Source: Oscillospiraceae bacterium
Lineage (GTDB): Bacteria > Bacillota > Clostridia > Oscillospirales > Ruminococcaceae
DNA length: 64,000 bases
Assembly (NCBI GenBank): GCA_017466865.1
Contig: JAFTTI010000021.1
Span: 186,001 to 250,000 of the forward strand
Direction: 5' to 3'
The notes under the pieces are model-generated. The model was not told where the DNA came from. It ran no database searches and worked only from the letters and a program-made list of their open reading frames with translations. Shown piece by piece: positions 23,578 through 31,778 of the stretch (its first letter is position 1; each line of letters starts with the position of its first letter). The translations under genes were made by a program, and so were the position numbers.

Positions 23578-23607
23578 CCGCAGGTTCGAGTCCTGTCGCC
23601 TCGACCA
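23578..23607 (+). repeat. Direct repeat copy 2: orphan tRNA-Pro 3' end
   Basis: Identical over 30 bases to the tRNA-Pro 3' end and 221 bp downstream. No D arm or anticodon arm precedes it, so it is not a working tRNA gene. Confidence 0.92.
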
Positions 23608-23618
23608 AATGATATAGG

Positions 23619-23662
23619 GTAGCCAATCCGAACAAAAGTTTGGATTGGCTACTTTTATTTTT
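23619..23662 (+). terminator. Terminator after the orphan tRNA-Pro 3' end
   Basis: GTAGCCAATCC and GGATTGGCTAC form a strong stem followed by TTTTATTTTTT. Confidence 0.88.
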
Positions 23663-23678
23663 TAAGAACAAAAAATAG

Positions 23679-23706
23679 TTGAAATTTTACTATTTTATGG
23701 TATAAT
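23679..23706 (+). promoter_or_regulatory. Promoter of the glycosyltransferase gene
   Basis: TTGAAA (23679-23684) and TATAAT (23701-23706) with a 16-bp spacer. Confidence 0.75.
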
Positions 23707-23741
23707 CAAAATGAACTATTGTTTTGACGGAGGATAACCTA

Positions 23742-24941
23742 ATGAAAAAAATAGCAATGTTCACAATGGGTACCAGAGGGGACGTTCAGCCATATATTTT
23801 CTTGGCACAGGAATTAAACAAAAACGGATATGATGTACTGCTTGGTTCTCATCCCTGCTGGAAACAACTGATTGAATCCAGCAACGTAAAATTTGCACCT
23901 ATCGGACCTGATATTGATATAGAAAAAGAAGCTGCAATCATTCGTGGAAAAAATAAAAATCCCATGCTTAGTATGCTCAAAACAATGAATTTTGTTTTTG
24001 ATATAATCGTTGAATCTACAGCAGACGTTTTTGAAACCTGCAAGGGAATGGATCTGATTGTGGTATCGCACGCTCAGATGGGAGCAACAGAAGCAGAAGT
24101 TCTTGGCATACCAACAGTTAATGTTACTTTACAGACTGAGATGATTCCCGAGAAATTAAAAAAGCAGACTTTCATCAATAAAATAATCGGCGGCTTTATA
24201 GCAGGTCAAATTGCTAAACCATATAATAAAATCAGAAAAGAATATAAATTAAAACCTGCAAAAGATATCGGAATGATTATGTCATCAAATTATGACCTGA
24301 TTCCCATCAGCAAATACGCCAAAGAAAGAAATCCCTATTGGGAACCTCATCATGTTTTTACAGGTTTCTGGCACCAGGAAGAAAAGGATTATAAGCCCGA
24401 TGAAAAACTTGATAACTTTTTAAAAAACGGAGATAAACCTGTTCTTTTGACACTGGGCGCAATGTCTTTTGAAGATAAAGCTGAGATACATAAGCTTGAT
24501 GCATTTGTAAAAGCCTTTGAAAAAACAGGAAACAGAGCTGTTATACAAGGTTTTCAGAAATCCTTGCAGGAATACAAATTACCTGAGTCAATGATTGCGA
24601 TAGGTTCTGTTCCTCATAGTTATCTTTTTGATAAATGTAAAATGGCAATACATCACTGCGGTTTCGGCACATCGGCAGCGACCTTGATTTACGGCATTCC
24701 GTCAATACCTGTTCCCCATGTTCTAGACCAAAGAGGACAGGCGGATATGCTTATAAAATTAGGAGTTGCTACCGAAGAGATAGATGGTCATAATGTAACA
24801 GAGGAAAAGATTATTTCCTGTATTAAGGATATGGAATTACATTATGAAGAAAGATATCAGAAAGTAAAACAGCTCTCCGAAAAAATCAAAAACGAAAAAG
24901 GTCTTGAAACAGCAGTTCGCTACATCAACGAAATCATATAA
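23742..24941 (+). CDS. UDP-glycosyltransferase family (GT1/GT28-like) protein
   Basis: The 399-residue soluble GT-B fold protein starts MKKIAMFTMGTRGDVQPY, the N-terminal loop of UGT/sterol-glucosyltransferase-like enzymes. It has the C-terminal nucleotide-sugar motif HHCGFGTSAATLIYG, then IPSIPVPHVLDQRGQA (about 305-335). Such enzymes glycosylate lipids, macrolides or other small hydrophobic acceptors, so antibiotic inactivation or glycolipid synthesis are both possible. ATG 23742 follows CGGAGGAT. The gene lies between two nearly identical terminators and behind a duplicated tRNA-Pro end, so it looks inserted between tRNA-Pro and metF. Confidence 0.88.
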   Translation: MKKIAMFTMGTRGDVQPYIFLAQELNKNGYDVLLGSHPCWKQLIESSNVKFAPIGPDIDIEKEAAIIRGKNKNPMLSMLKTMNFVFDIIVESTADVFETCKGMDLIVVSHAQMGATEAEVLGIPTVNVTLQTEMIPEKLKKQTFINKIIGGFIAGQIAKPYNKIRKEYKLKPAKDIGMIMSSNYDLIPISKYAKERNPYWEPHHVFTGFWHQEEKDYKPDEKLDNFLKNGDKPVLLTLGAMSFEDKAEIHKLDAFVKAFEKTGNRAVIQGFQKSLQEYKLPESMIAIGSVPHSYLFDKCKMAIHHCGFGTSAATLIYGIPSIPVPHVLDQRGQADMLIKLGVATEEIDGHNVTEEKIISCIKDMELHYEERYQKVKQLSEKIKNEKGLETAVRYINEII

Positions 24942-24991
24942 GTCATTTCAATTTTTATATAAATTAAAAAATCTATTTTGACCACTATTTA

Positions 24992-25027
24992 CAGAAGAAC
25001 ATCCTTTTTGGGTGTTCTTTTTTATTT
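24992..25027 (+). terminator. Terminator, near-copy of the tRNA-Pro terminator
   Basis: CAGAAGAACATCC and GGGTGTTCTTTTTT match the sequence after tRNA-Pro (23385-23418) with two differences, both in the loop. Confidence 0.88.
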
Positions 25028-25036
25028 ATGTTTTTA

Positions 25037-25065
25037 TTGTAATTTTCTGTAAACTATGATATAAT
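25037..25065 (+). promoter_or_regulatory. Promoter of the metF operon
   Basis: TTGTAA (25037-25042) and TATAAT (25060-25065) with a 17-bp spacer. The leader is only about 25 bases, too short for a SAM or cobalamin riboswitch. Confidence 0.75.
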
Positions 25066-25095
25066 AAACTATCATTCACAGAAAGGATGAATAAA

Positions 25096-25974
25096 ATGAA
25101 AATTATTGACCTTATAACAAAAGATACATTGTCCCTCTCTTTCGAGGTTTTTCCACCCAAAACGGAAAGCTCCTTTGATAGCGTCAAAGTCGCAACAGAA
25201 GAAATAGCAAAACTTCGCCCCTCTTTTATGAGTGTTACATACGGCGCGGGCGGCGGAACAAGTAAATATACCCTTGAAATTGCAAAGAATATAAAAGAAG
25301 AATTCGGCGTTCCTATGCTCGCACACCTTACCTGCGTTTCTTCGGATAAAGAAACAGTAAAACAGAGAATCGAGGATATGCATAAAGCGGGTATCCAGAA
25401 TATTATGGCGCTTCGTGGCGACATCCCCGAAAGTATGATGAATGACGACCGCAGTAAGTGGGATTACCGCTATGCTATTGACCTTATCAGAGAGATAAAA
25501 AGCCTTCATTATGATTTTTGTATAGGTGCGGCTTGTTATCCCGAAATCCACCCCGAAAGCGAAAACCAGAAAGAAGATATAAAGCGCCTTAAAGAAAAGG
25601 TTGACGCGGGATGCGATTTCTTGACTACACAGATGTTTTTCGATAACAATCTTTTGTATAATTTCCTTTATAAAATCCGTGAAGCAGGAATAACTGTCCC
25701 CGTAATTCCTGGAATTATGCCTATAACAAACGCAAATCAGGTTGAAAGGGCGATAAAACTCTCAGGCTCATTTATGCCACAGCGTTTCAAAAGCCTTGTT
25801 GATAAATTCGGTTCAGACCCTCTCGCTATGAAACAGGCGGGAATAGCCTATGCAACCGACCAGATTATAGACCTTTACGCAAACAATATCACAAATGTTC
25901 ATGTTTACTCGATGAACAAACCCGATGTTGCCGAAAAGATACAAAGCAACCTTTCTGATATTTTAGGAAAATAA
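25096..25974 (+). CDS. metF: 5,10-methylenetetrahydrofolate reductase
   Basis: The 292-residue TIM-barrel flavoenzyme reduces methylenetetrahydrofolate to methyltetrahydrofolate, the methyl donor for MetH. Family blocks are LSFEVFPPKTESSFDS, VTYGAGGGTS, MALRGDIPE, CYPEIHPES and DFLTTQMFFDN. ATG 25096 has AAAGGA 8 bases upstream; the earlier ATG 25087 overlaps that site. In Clostridia with Rnf the MetF reaction may be linked to ferredoxin or NADH; no electron-transfer partner gene (such as metV) is next to it here. Confidence 0.93.
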   Translation: MKIIDLITKDTLSLSFEVFPPKTESSFDSVKVATEEIAKLRPSFMSVTYGAGGGTSKYTLEIAKNIKEEFGVPMLAHLTCVSSDKETVKQRIEDMHKAGIQNIMALRGDIPESMMNDDRSKWDYRYAIDLIREIKSLHYDFCIGAACYPEIHPESENQKEDIKRLKEKVDAGCDFLTTQMFFDNNLLYNFLYKIREAGITVPVIPGIMPITNANQVERAIKLSGSFMPQRFKSLVDKFGSDPLAMKQAGIAYATDQIIDLYANNITNVHVYSMNKPDVAEKIQSNLSDILGK

Positions 25975-25976
25975 CT

Positions 25977-26603
25977 ATGGCTGAAAAACTCACTTTTAAC
26001 ACACCCTTTGTTGATAAAAAAGAGATACTTCGCTATATGGGCTGTAAAACGCCCGATGATAACATTCTTTCTCTTTTGGAGGAATGTTTGTCTGAAGCGA
26101 TACCCACTCTTTCTTATGCCGTTTCATACAGCGTATATCCGATAAAGTATAAAAAAGATATTTCTTCAAATGGTCTTTTAAAACACCTTTCAGACAGCGA
26201 CGAAATAATTATTTTTGCCGCAACGATAGGTGTAGGGATAGACAGACTTATCTCAAAATACAGCAGAATTTCGCCAACAAAAGCAGTAGCCTTTCAGGCA
26301 ATAGGAGCAGAACGCATAGAGGCACTGTGCGACGCTTTCTGCGAAGAAATGAAAAAGAAATACGGCTGTATTACAAATCGTTTCAGCCCAGGTTATTCTG
26401 ATTGGGATATAAAAGATCAGAAACTTATTATTTCCGTAACGGATGCCACAAAGAATTTAGGAATCTGCCTTAACGACAGTTTTCTGATGTCGCCTTCAAA
26501 ATCAGTGACAGCCGTTGTCGGAATAAAGAATACAGAAACAGAAGAAAAAAATTCCTGCGAAAGTTGTGATAACGCAGGATGTATTTACAGGAGAGAAATA
26601 TGA
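25977..26603 (+). CDS. Stand-alone methionine synthase activation-domain protein
   Basis: The 208-residue protein matches the C-terminal reactivation domain of cobalamin-dependent methionine synthase, which binds SAM and re-methylates oxidised cobalamin. Diagnostic blocks are TNRFSPGYSDWDIKDQ, LMSPSKSVTAVVGI and the C-terminal Cys cluster CESCDNAGCIYR. It starts 2 bases after metF and its stop overlaps the metH start (ATGA), so all three are one transcript and probably coupled in translation. MetH encoded next lacks this domain. Confidence 0.9.
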   Translation: MAEKLTFNTPFVDKKEILRYMGCKTPDDNILSLLEECLSEAIPTLSYAVSYSVYPIKYKKDISSNGLLKHLSDSDEIIIFAATIGVGIDRLISKYSRISPTKAVAFQAIGAERIEALCDAFCEEMKKKYGCITNRFSPGYSDWDIKDQKLIISVTDATKNLGICLNDSFLMSPSKSVTAVVGIKNTETEEKNSCESCDNAGCIYRREI

Positions 26604-28990
26604 ATTTAAGAGAATTTTTAAAAGAAAACCGTGTCTATCTCGATGGCGGAATGGGAACACTTCTTCAGGCGAAAGGTCTTAAACCGGGCGAACTTCCTGA
26701 ACGTTGGAACATAACCCATCCCGACATTATAAAAGATATTCATAAGGCTTATTTTGAAGCAGGAAGTAATATTGTCTGCGCAAATACATTCGGCGCAAAT
26801 CCACTTAAATTTTCAGATGACGAACTTTCTGAAATTATTTCTGCCGCTATTAAAAACGCAAAGGACGCAATAGCAGAAACAGGGAACAGTGAAAATAAAT
26901 TTGTAGCGCTTGATATGGGTTCACTCGGAAAACTTTTAAAACCACTCGGCGACCTTTCTTTTGAAGACGCAGTATCCGCTTTTTCAAAAACTGTTAACTT
27001 AGGTGCAAAATATGGTGCTGACCTTGTTTTCATAGAAACGATGAACGACTCCTATGAAACAAAAGCAGCACTTCTTGCCGCAAAGGAAAACTGTGACCTT
27101 CCTGTTTTCGTTTCAAATGCCTATGGCGAGGACGGAAAACTTATGACAGGCGCAACCCCCTCTGCTATGGTAGCACTTGCCGAAGGCATGGGTGCAGACG
27201 CTGTCGGAACAAACTGTTCATTAGGCCCTGCCGAAATGAAGAATATCGTTTCTGAACTTTTATCCGTAGCGTCAATCCCCGTTATCTTAAAACCAAACGC
27301 AGGTCTTCCCGTAACAGTTGACGGCAAAACTGTCTTTAAAGTCGGTGCAAAGGAATTTGCCGATGAAATGATAGAGTATGCAAAATCAGGCGTTCGCCTT
27401 TTAGGCGGATGTTGCGGAACAACCCCGGATTACATAAAAGAAACGGTAGATGCGACAAAGGATTTTCCCGTTGTTCCTCTTACAGATAAAAACCTGACTG
27501 TTATTTCTTCGTATTCACATACAGTTTCTTTCGGTGAAAAGGCAGTACTTATAGGTGAAAGAATAAACCCGACGGGCAAAAAGCGTTTTAAACAAGCGCT
27601 CATTGAAAATGATATAGATTACATTCTCCGTGAGGGTGTATCCCAGCAGGAAAAAGGCGTTGATGTTCTTGATGTAAATGTAGGGCTTCCCGAAATAGAC
27701 GAAGTAAAAATGCTTGAAACAACAGTTTTCGAACTTCAGTCAGTAACAGATCTTCCTTTACAGATTGACACATCAGATCCTGTCGCTATGGAAAAAGCAC
27801 TCCGTATCTATAACGGGAAGGCTATGATAAATTCCGTCAACGGAAAAGAAGAAAGCATGAAAGCGGTATTTCCTCTTGTAAAGAAATATGGCGGACTTGT
27901 AGTAGCACTCACTCTCGATGAAAACGGAATTCCCGCAACAGCAGAGGGAAGAGTCAAGATTGCTGAAAAGATAATCGCAACCGCAAAAGAATATGGCATA
28001 GCGAAAAAGGATATTATCTTCGATACTCTCGCTATGGCGGTAAGTGCCGATAAAAACGCCGCAGAGGTTACTCTGTCGTCACTTAAAACCATAAAGGAAA
28101 CTTTAGGATGCCATACCTCTCTCGGCGTTTCAAATATCTCATTCGGACTTCCTGAAAGAGATGCAGTAAACAGTATCTTTTTCTCACTCGCACTCGAAAA
28201 CGGTCTTTCGGCGGCAATTATGAATCCTCATTCAAAGGATATGATGAAAACATATCATTCTTTCAACGCTCTTAAAGGACTTGATGATAATTTCACAGAC
28301 TATATTTCTTTTGTAACGGAAAATAAGGAAGAAACCGGAAAAACTCCCGTTAAAACAGAAGAAAACAATAACGATTTACAGTATGCTATAATAAAAGGCT
28401 TCAAAGAAAAATCAGCGACTATCACAGAAGAACTTTTAAAGACCACTGACGGAATGGAAATAGTCAAAGAAAAAATCATTCCTGCTCTCGATATTGTCGG
28501 AAAAGGCTTTGAAGAAAAGACAATCTATCTTCCACAGCTTCTTATGAGCGCAGAATCTGCGAAATCAGCATTTGAAGTCATAAAGAAGAAAATGCTTTCC
28601 GAAGAAAAAACGGGTGAAAATAAGGGAACAATCGTTATAGCGACAGTAAAGGGTGATATCCACGATATAGGAAAAAATATCGTTAAACTCCTTTTAGAAA
28701 ACTATGGCTTTGATGTTATTGACCTCGGAAAAGACGTTCCACCCGAAGTTATAGTCCAAACTGCAATAGAAAAAAATGCCCGACTTGTAGGCCTTAGTGC
28801 ACTGATGACAACAACAGTTCCCGCTATGGAAGAAACAATAAAACAACTCCGCGAAAAACACTCCTCTTGTAAGGTAGTAGTAGGTGGCGCAGTTCTCACA
28901 AAGGACTATGCCGACAGCATAGGTGCGGATAAATACGCAAAGGACGCTATGGAATCCGTAAGATACGCAGAGGAAATTTTCAGAAAATAA
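26600..28990 (+). CDS. metH: Cobalamin-dependent methionine synthase lacking the activation domain
   Basis: The 796-residue enzyme transfers the methyl group of methyltetrahydrofolate to homocysteine through cobalamin. Domains are the homocysteine-binding barrel (about 1-290; zinc ligands in GTNCSLG and GGCCGT), the pterin-binding barrel (about 300-560, GERINPTGKK), the cobalamin cap (about 595-665) and the B12 Rossmann domain (about 670-796, with GDIHDIGKNIV carrying the axial histidine). It ends there, about 400 residues shorter than E. coli MetH; the missing activation domain is the preceding gene. ATG 26600 is preceded by CAGGAGAG. Confidence 0.94.
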   Translation: MNLREFLKENRVYLDGGMGTLLQAKGLKPGELPERWNITHPDIIKDIHKAYFEAGSNIVCANTFGANPLKFSDDELSEIISAAIKNAKDAIAETGNSENKFVALDMGSLGKLLKPLGDLSFEDAVSAFSKTVNLGAKYGADLVFIETMNDSYETKAALLAAKENCDLPVFVSNAYGEDGKLMTGATPSAMVALAEGMGADAVGTNCSLGPAEMKNIVSELLSVASIPVILKPNAGLPVTVDGKTVFKVGAKEFADEMIEYAKSGVRLLGGCCGTTPDYIKETVDATKDFPVVPLTDKNLTVISSYSHTVSFGEKAVLIGERINPTGKKRFKQALIENDIDYILREGVSQQEKGVDVLDVNVGLPEIDEVKMLETTVFELQSVTDLPLQIDTSDPVAMEKALRIYNGKAMINSVNGKEESMKAVFPLVKKYGGLVVALTLDENGIPATAEGRVKIAEKIIATAKEYGIAKKDIIFDTLAMAVSADKNAAEVTLSSLKTIKETLGCHTSLGVSNISFGLPERDAVNSIFFSLALENGLSAAIMNPHSKDMMKTYHSFNALKGLDDNFTDYISFVTENKEETGKTPVKTEENNNDLQYAIIKGFKEKSATITEELLKTTDGMEIVKEKIIPALDIVGKGFEEKTIYLPQLLMSAESAKSAFEVIKKKMLSEEKTGENKGTIVIATVKGDIHDIGKNIVKLLLENYGFDVIDLGKDVPPEVIVQTAIEKNARLVGLSALMTTTVPAMEETIKQLREKHSSCKVVVGGAVLTKDYADSIGADKYAKDAMESVRYAEEIFRK

Positions 28991-28996
28991 TAAAAA

Positions 28997-29030
28997 TAAA
29001 GGGTACTGTTTAAGTACCCTTTATTTTTTA
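28997..29030 (+). terminator. Terminator after metH
   Basis: AAAGGGTACT pairs with AGTACCCTTT and is followed by ATTTTTT. Confidence 0.88.
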
Positions 29031-29033
29031 TCT

Positions 29034-30281
29034 TTACTGTTTTTTACTGTTTTTGAATGCACCTAATATAAGGCCGAAAATCTCTTTTGCAGATTTTCCC
29101 TGTATAAGTTCTGGGTGTTCTTCAAAGAATGAAACAACAAACTCGAAAACAGGATTTTCTTTCAGCTTTTCCGAAATGAATTTAACAACATTGTCAATTT
29201 TCTCAACATCGATTTTTCCTGTGCAGACCGCTTCTGAAAGCGCTATAACAGATTCACCTAAAGCGGTAATGAAAAATCCTGCAACAACAGCGTTAAGTGC
29301 CGATGAAGCTAAATTCGGAACAACTTTTGTGACAGCACCGAGTGTCGCTCTTGCAACTTCCGATATTGTTGTCGAACCTACTATCGCTGCTATAAGGTCG
29401 CCCTTTGTTTCAATGCCGTAAATCTTTAAAATTCCCTTTGTAAGAGCAATTTCAAGCGGAACAAGTATGGTTGAATCGGGAAATGGAATAGGTATCGCAC
29501 CGATAGCAACGCCCATAGTGGTTGATGTTCCCGTTAAAAGATTTGCAGAAAAACGCTTCTGTTCAAGAATCATTCTGTTCTTGTTTTCTTCGCTTATCTT
29601 TTTAGCCTCGTCCATACAATCAAGCGTTGCAAGACAGAGTGCATCAACGCCTTTAGGCTCAACAATGGTTTCTTCGTTGATTTTGTATGTTTCCGCAACA
29701 ACAGGAATTATTTTCTGCAAATTGACATCCTTGCATTTCGAGAAAGCCTCTTTAACGGCATTTATGTTTTCTTCTGTTTCTATTTCAGAGAATGATTTTG
29801 TAATAGCAACAAAAACGGGAACATTCTTCCAGCTTTTTATAGTCTTGCTCATCATTTCAATGTTATATTGGAATATTCTCTTTGATGTTCCTTCAACACA
29901 GTACCATACAGCGTCTATGCCGTCATTACCTTTTTCTTTAAGCTGACTTTTGGTGAATTGTTTTACCTGCTTTATAACCTTTCTCTGTTTCGACTTGTCA
30001 AATTCAAGTCCCATTGTGTCGATGCAACGGATAGGCCAGGTCTTTGAAACATAAGGGGTTATCTCTTTTGTGAGTCCCTCGCCGATACCCGTTTCAACCT
30101 CAGCACCCGAAATAGCTTTTATAAGCGTACTTTTTCCCGCACCCGAATTTCCGAGAACGAGAACATTCATCATCTCAACAGGTATACATTCCGAAGTTTC
30201 TTCTGCGACAGCATCGCTTTCAATAACCTCACCTTCAACAACCTCAACATCAACGATTTCTTCTGCCTTTTCAAAATCCAT
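29034..30281 (-). CDS. YcjF/DUF697-type GTPase
   Basis: The 415-residue protein has an acidic Val/Glu-rich N-terminus (1-36), a TRAFAC GTPase domain (about 37-230) with P-loop GNSGAGKST, G3 DTMG and G4-like AITKS. A DUF697-like hydrophobic region follows (about 245-360, from GTSTTMGVAIGAIPIP). Such proteins are thought to insert in or associate with membranes; their role is unsettled. AGGAGG lies before ATG 30281. It follows a TPR-like gene on the same strand after 74 bases and is probably co-transcribed with it. Confidence 0.8.
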   Translation of the reverse strand: MDFEKAEEIVDVEVVEGEVIESDAVAEETSECIPVEMMNVLVLGNSGAGKSTLIKAISGAEVETGIGEGLTKEITPYVSKTWPIRCIDTMGLEFDKSKQRKVIKQVKQFTKSQLKEKGNDGIDAVWYCVEGTSKRIFQYNIEMMSKTIKSWKNVPVFVAITKSFSEIETEENINAVKEAFSKCKDVNLQKIIPVVAETYKINEETIVEPKGVDALCLATLDCMDEAKKISEENKNRMILEQKRFSANLLTGTSTTMGVAIGAIPIPFPDSTILVPLEIALTKGILKIYGIETKGDLIAAIVGSTTISEVARATLGAVTKVVPNLASSALNAVVAGFFITALGESVIALSEAVCTGKIDVEKIDNVVKFISEKLKENPVFEFVVSFFEEHPELIQGKSAKEIFGLILGAFKNSKKQ

Positions 30282-30355
30282 TTTTAAAAACCTCCTTTTG
30301 ATTTATGAGAACATTTAAAGATATTCTCATAAAAGGACTTGTAAATTTTGCGTCT

Positions 30356-31237
30356 TTAAAGTTTTTGTTCGTATTCATCCGCAAGAGCGTCATATTTCTT
30401 GGCAATAGCGAGATATTTTTCTCTTGTTTCCTTAGAAAGCATACCCAAAGGCTTGAAATAATTATACATCATAATTCCGTTTACGCAGGTTTCCTTATAG
30501 AATTCATAAGCCGTTGCCTTCGGGATCTGATATGCTATAATACATTTTGGATTGTATAAGTTATATATGTCTTTAGGGGATGTAGTTTCGTTTATGCCTT
30601 TTTCTGCGAAAGAAAGAAGCGAAATAAGACACATTGCTTCTTTTGCAAATCTGAGCATAGTTTCTTCATCGGGACGATAATCGTCGTTTATCCATTTTCC
30701 GTTTACATTGCAATCCTTTGAGTAATCCGCCCAGACGGTGTTTTTCCATATAGCAACAACGAAAGAGCTCGTCTTTTCTATAATAACATTCTGCATTTTC
30801 TTGATATGCACAGTATCGTCGGTTATATCAATATAAGAAAGTGCTTTTTTGAATTCTTCGACCATATTGTTTATCGAATCCCTTACCCAGACAGTGAGCT
30901 TTTCTGTTGGTCTTTTCTTCTTGTATTCTTCAAGAATAATACCTATCATCATTGAAAAACTGAATCCTATAATAAAAGAAAGTTCTTCTCTTTTTAAATT
31001 CTGACCCTCTTCATTCAGCAATTTATAAGCAGTATAAACAGCTTTTATAATATCCGAAACATTCTGATTTTCATAAGATATAAGCCTTGACATAGCCATG
31101 GCCTTGAAAAAATGCGCGTCATAAGAGAGAGGTTCTTCCTCAATCATTTTTTCAGCCATTTTTAAAACACCATTGTAATCTTTTGTTTCAACATAGATTT
31201 TCAAAAGTTTTAAATATTCATTGTATTTTTCTGACAT
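30356..31237 (-). CDS. Helical TPR-like protein, function unknown
   Basis: The 293-residue protein is predicted to be all-helical. Residues about 12-75 resemble two tetratricopeptide units (DYNGVLKMAEKMIEEEP followed by YDAHFFKAMAMSRL). No enzymatic motif, signal peptide or membrane helix is evident. I chose ATG 31237 after CCGGAGGA rather than the upstream in-frame start at 31267. It probably forms a two-gene unit with the downstream GTPase and could be an adaptor for it; that is inference from position only. Confidence 0.65.
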   Translation of the reverse strand: MSEKYNEYLKLLKIYVETKDYNGVLKMAEKMIEEEPLSYDAHFFKAMAMSRLISYENQNVSDIIKAVYTAYKLLNEEGQNLKREELSFIIGFSFSMMIGIILEEYKKKRPTEKLTVWVRDSINNMVEEFKKALSYIDITDDTVHIKKMQNVIIEKTSSFVVAIWKNTVWADYSKDCNVNGKWINDDYRPDEETMLRFAKEAMCLISLLSFAEKGINETTSPKDIYNLYNPKCIIAYQIPKATAYEFYKETCVNGIMMYNYFKPLGMLSKETREKYLAIAKKYDALADEYEQKL

Positions 31238-31269
31238 TTTATTCCTCCGGAAAAATATTTTCAACATAT

Positions 31270-31298
31270 ATTATACACTATTATATAGTATTTTTCAA
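31270..31298 (-). promoter_or_regulatory. Promoter of the TPR-GTPase pair
   Basis: On the minus strand, TTGAAA (31298-31293) and TATAAT (31275-31270) have a 17-bp spacer. Confidence 0.78.
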
Positions 31299-31378
31299 TA
31301 AAAACATCTGATTAAACGCCCGAAATACGATGAAATTCTACAATAAAAAATTTTTTTAAAAAAAATTCAGAAAAACTA

Positions 31379-31407
31379 TTGACAATAGGGTATACTTGTG
31401 ATAAAAT
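31379..31407 (+). promoter_or_regulatory. Promoter of tRNA-Thr/tRNA-Tyr
   Basis: TTGACA (31379-31384) and TAAAAT (31402-31407) with a 17-bp spacer. Confidence 0.8.
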
Positions 31408-31428
31408 AATTCTTGCATTCAATAGTGC

Positions 31429-31504
31429 GCTGGTGTAGCTCAGTTGGTAGAGCAGCTGATTTGTAATCAGCAGGTCGGGGGTTCGAGTCCGTCCACCAGC
31501 TCCA
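31429..31504 (+). tRNA. tRNA-Thr (anticodon UGU)
   Basis: The acceptor GCTGGTG pairs with CACCAGC and is followed by TCCA. The anticodon loop TTTGTAA gives UGU. Confidence 0.96.
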
Positions 31505-31531
31505 AGGGGTATTATATATACCCCTTATTTT
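31504..31531 (+). terminator. Hairpin between tRNA-Thr and tRNA-Tyr
   Basis: AAGGGGTAT pairs with ATACCCCTT and is followed by ATTTTAT. As tRNA-Tyr follows with no promoter of its own, it may be partial or a processing signal. Confidence 0.65.
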
Positions 31532-31533
31532 AT

Positions 31534-31618
31534 GGGAGAGTTCCCGAGTGGCCAAAGGGGACAGACTGTAAATCTGCTGGCAACGCCTTCGGTGGTTCGA
31601 ATCCACCCTCTCCCACCA
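31534..31618 (+). tRNA. tRNA-Tyr (anticodon GUA)
   Basis: The acceptor GGGAGAG pairs with CTCTCCC and is followed by ACCA. The anticodon loop CTGTAAA gives GUA, with a long variable arm. Confidence 0.96.
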
Positions 31619-31707
31619 AGAAAAGCCTTACCGCAAGCGGCAGGATGAAAATTTGCCGAACTGCTTAAAAGTTTATTTTTCACAATCGGTTTACGGTAAT
31701 ACGCTTG

Positions 31708-31737
31708 ACCTTGCAAGGCTTTTGCAAGGTTTTTTTA
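31708..31737 (+). terminator. Terminator after tRNA-Tyr
   Basis: ACCTTGCAA pairs with TTGCAAGGT and is followed by a T run, 90 bases after the tRNA and before typA. Confidence 0.85.
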
Positions 31738-31778
31738 TTTTGTTATGAAAGTTATGAAAATGAGTGAGGTAGGTAAAA

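Noticed and set aside
23280..23671. Frames on both strands across tRNA-Pro and its copy
   Set aside because: Their protein pattern (for example EATGLEPA) is the typical artefact of reading through a tRNA 3' end.
24942..25095. SAM or cobalamin riboswitch upstream of metF/metH
   Set aside because: The mapped promoter leaves a leader of about 25 bases, and no riboswitch core is visible in the whole spacer.
29034..31237. GTPase/TPR pair as an anti-phage defence module
   Set aside because: There is no nuclease, NADase, protease or other effector domain, and no defence genes nearby.
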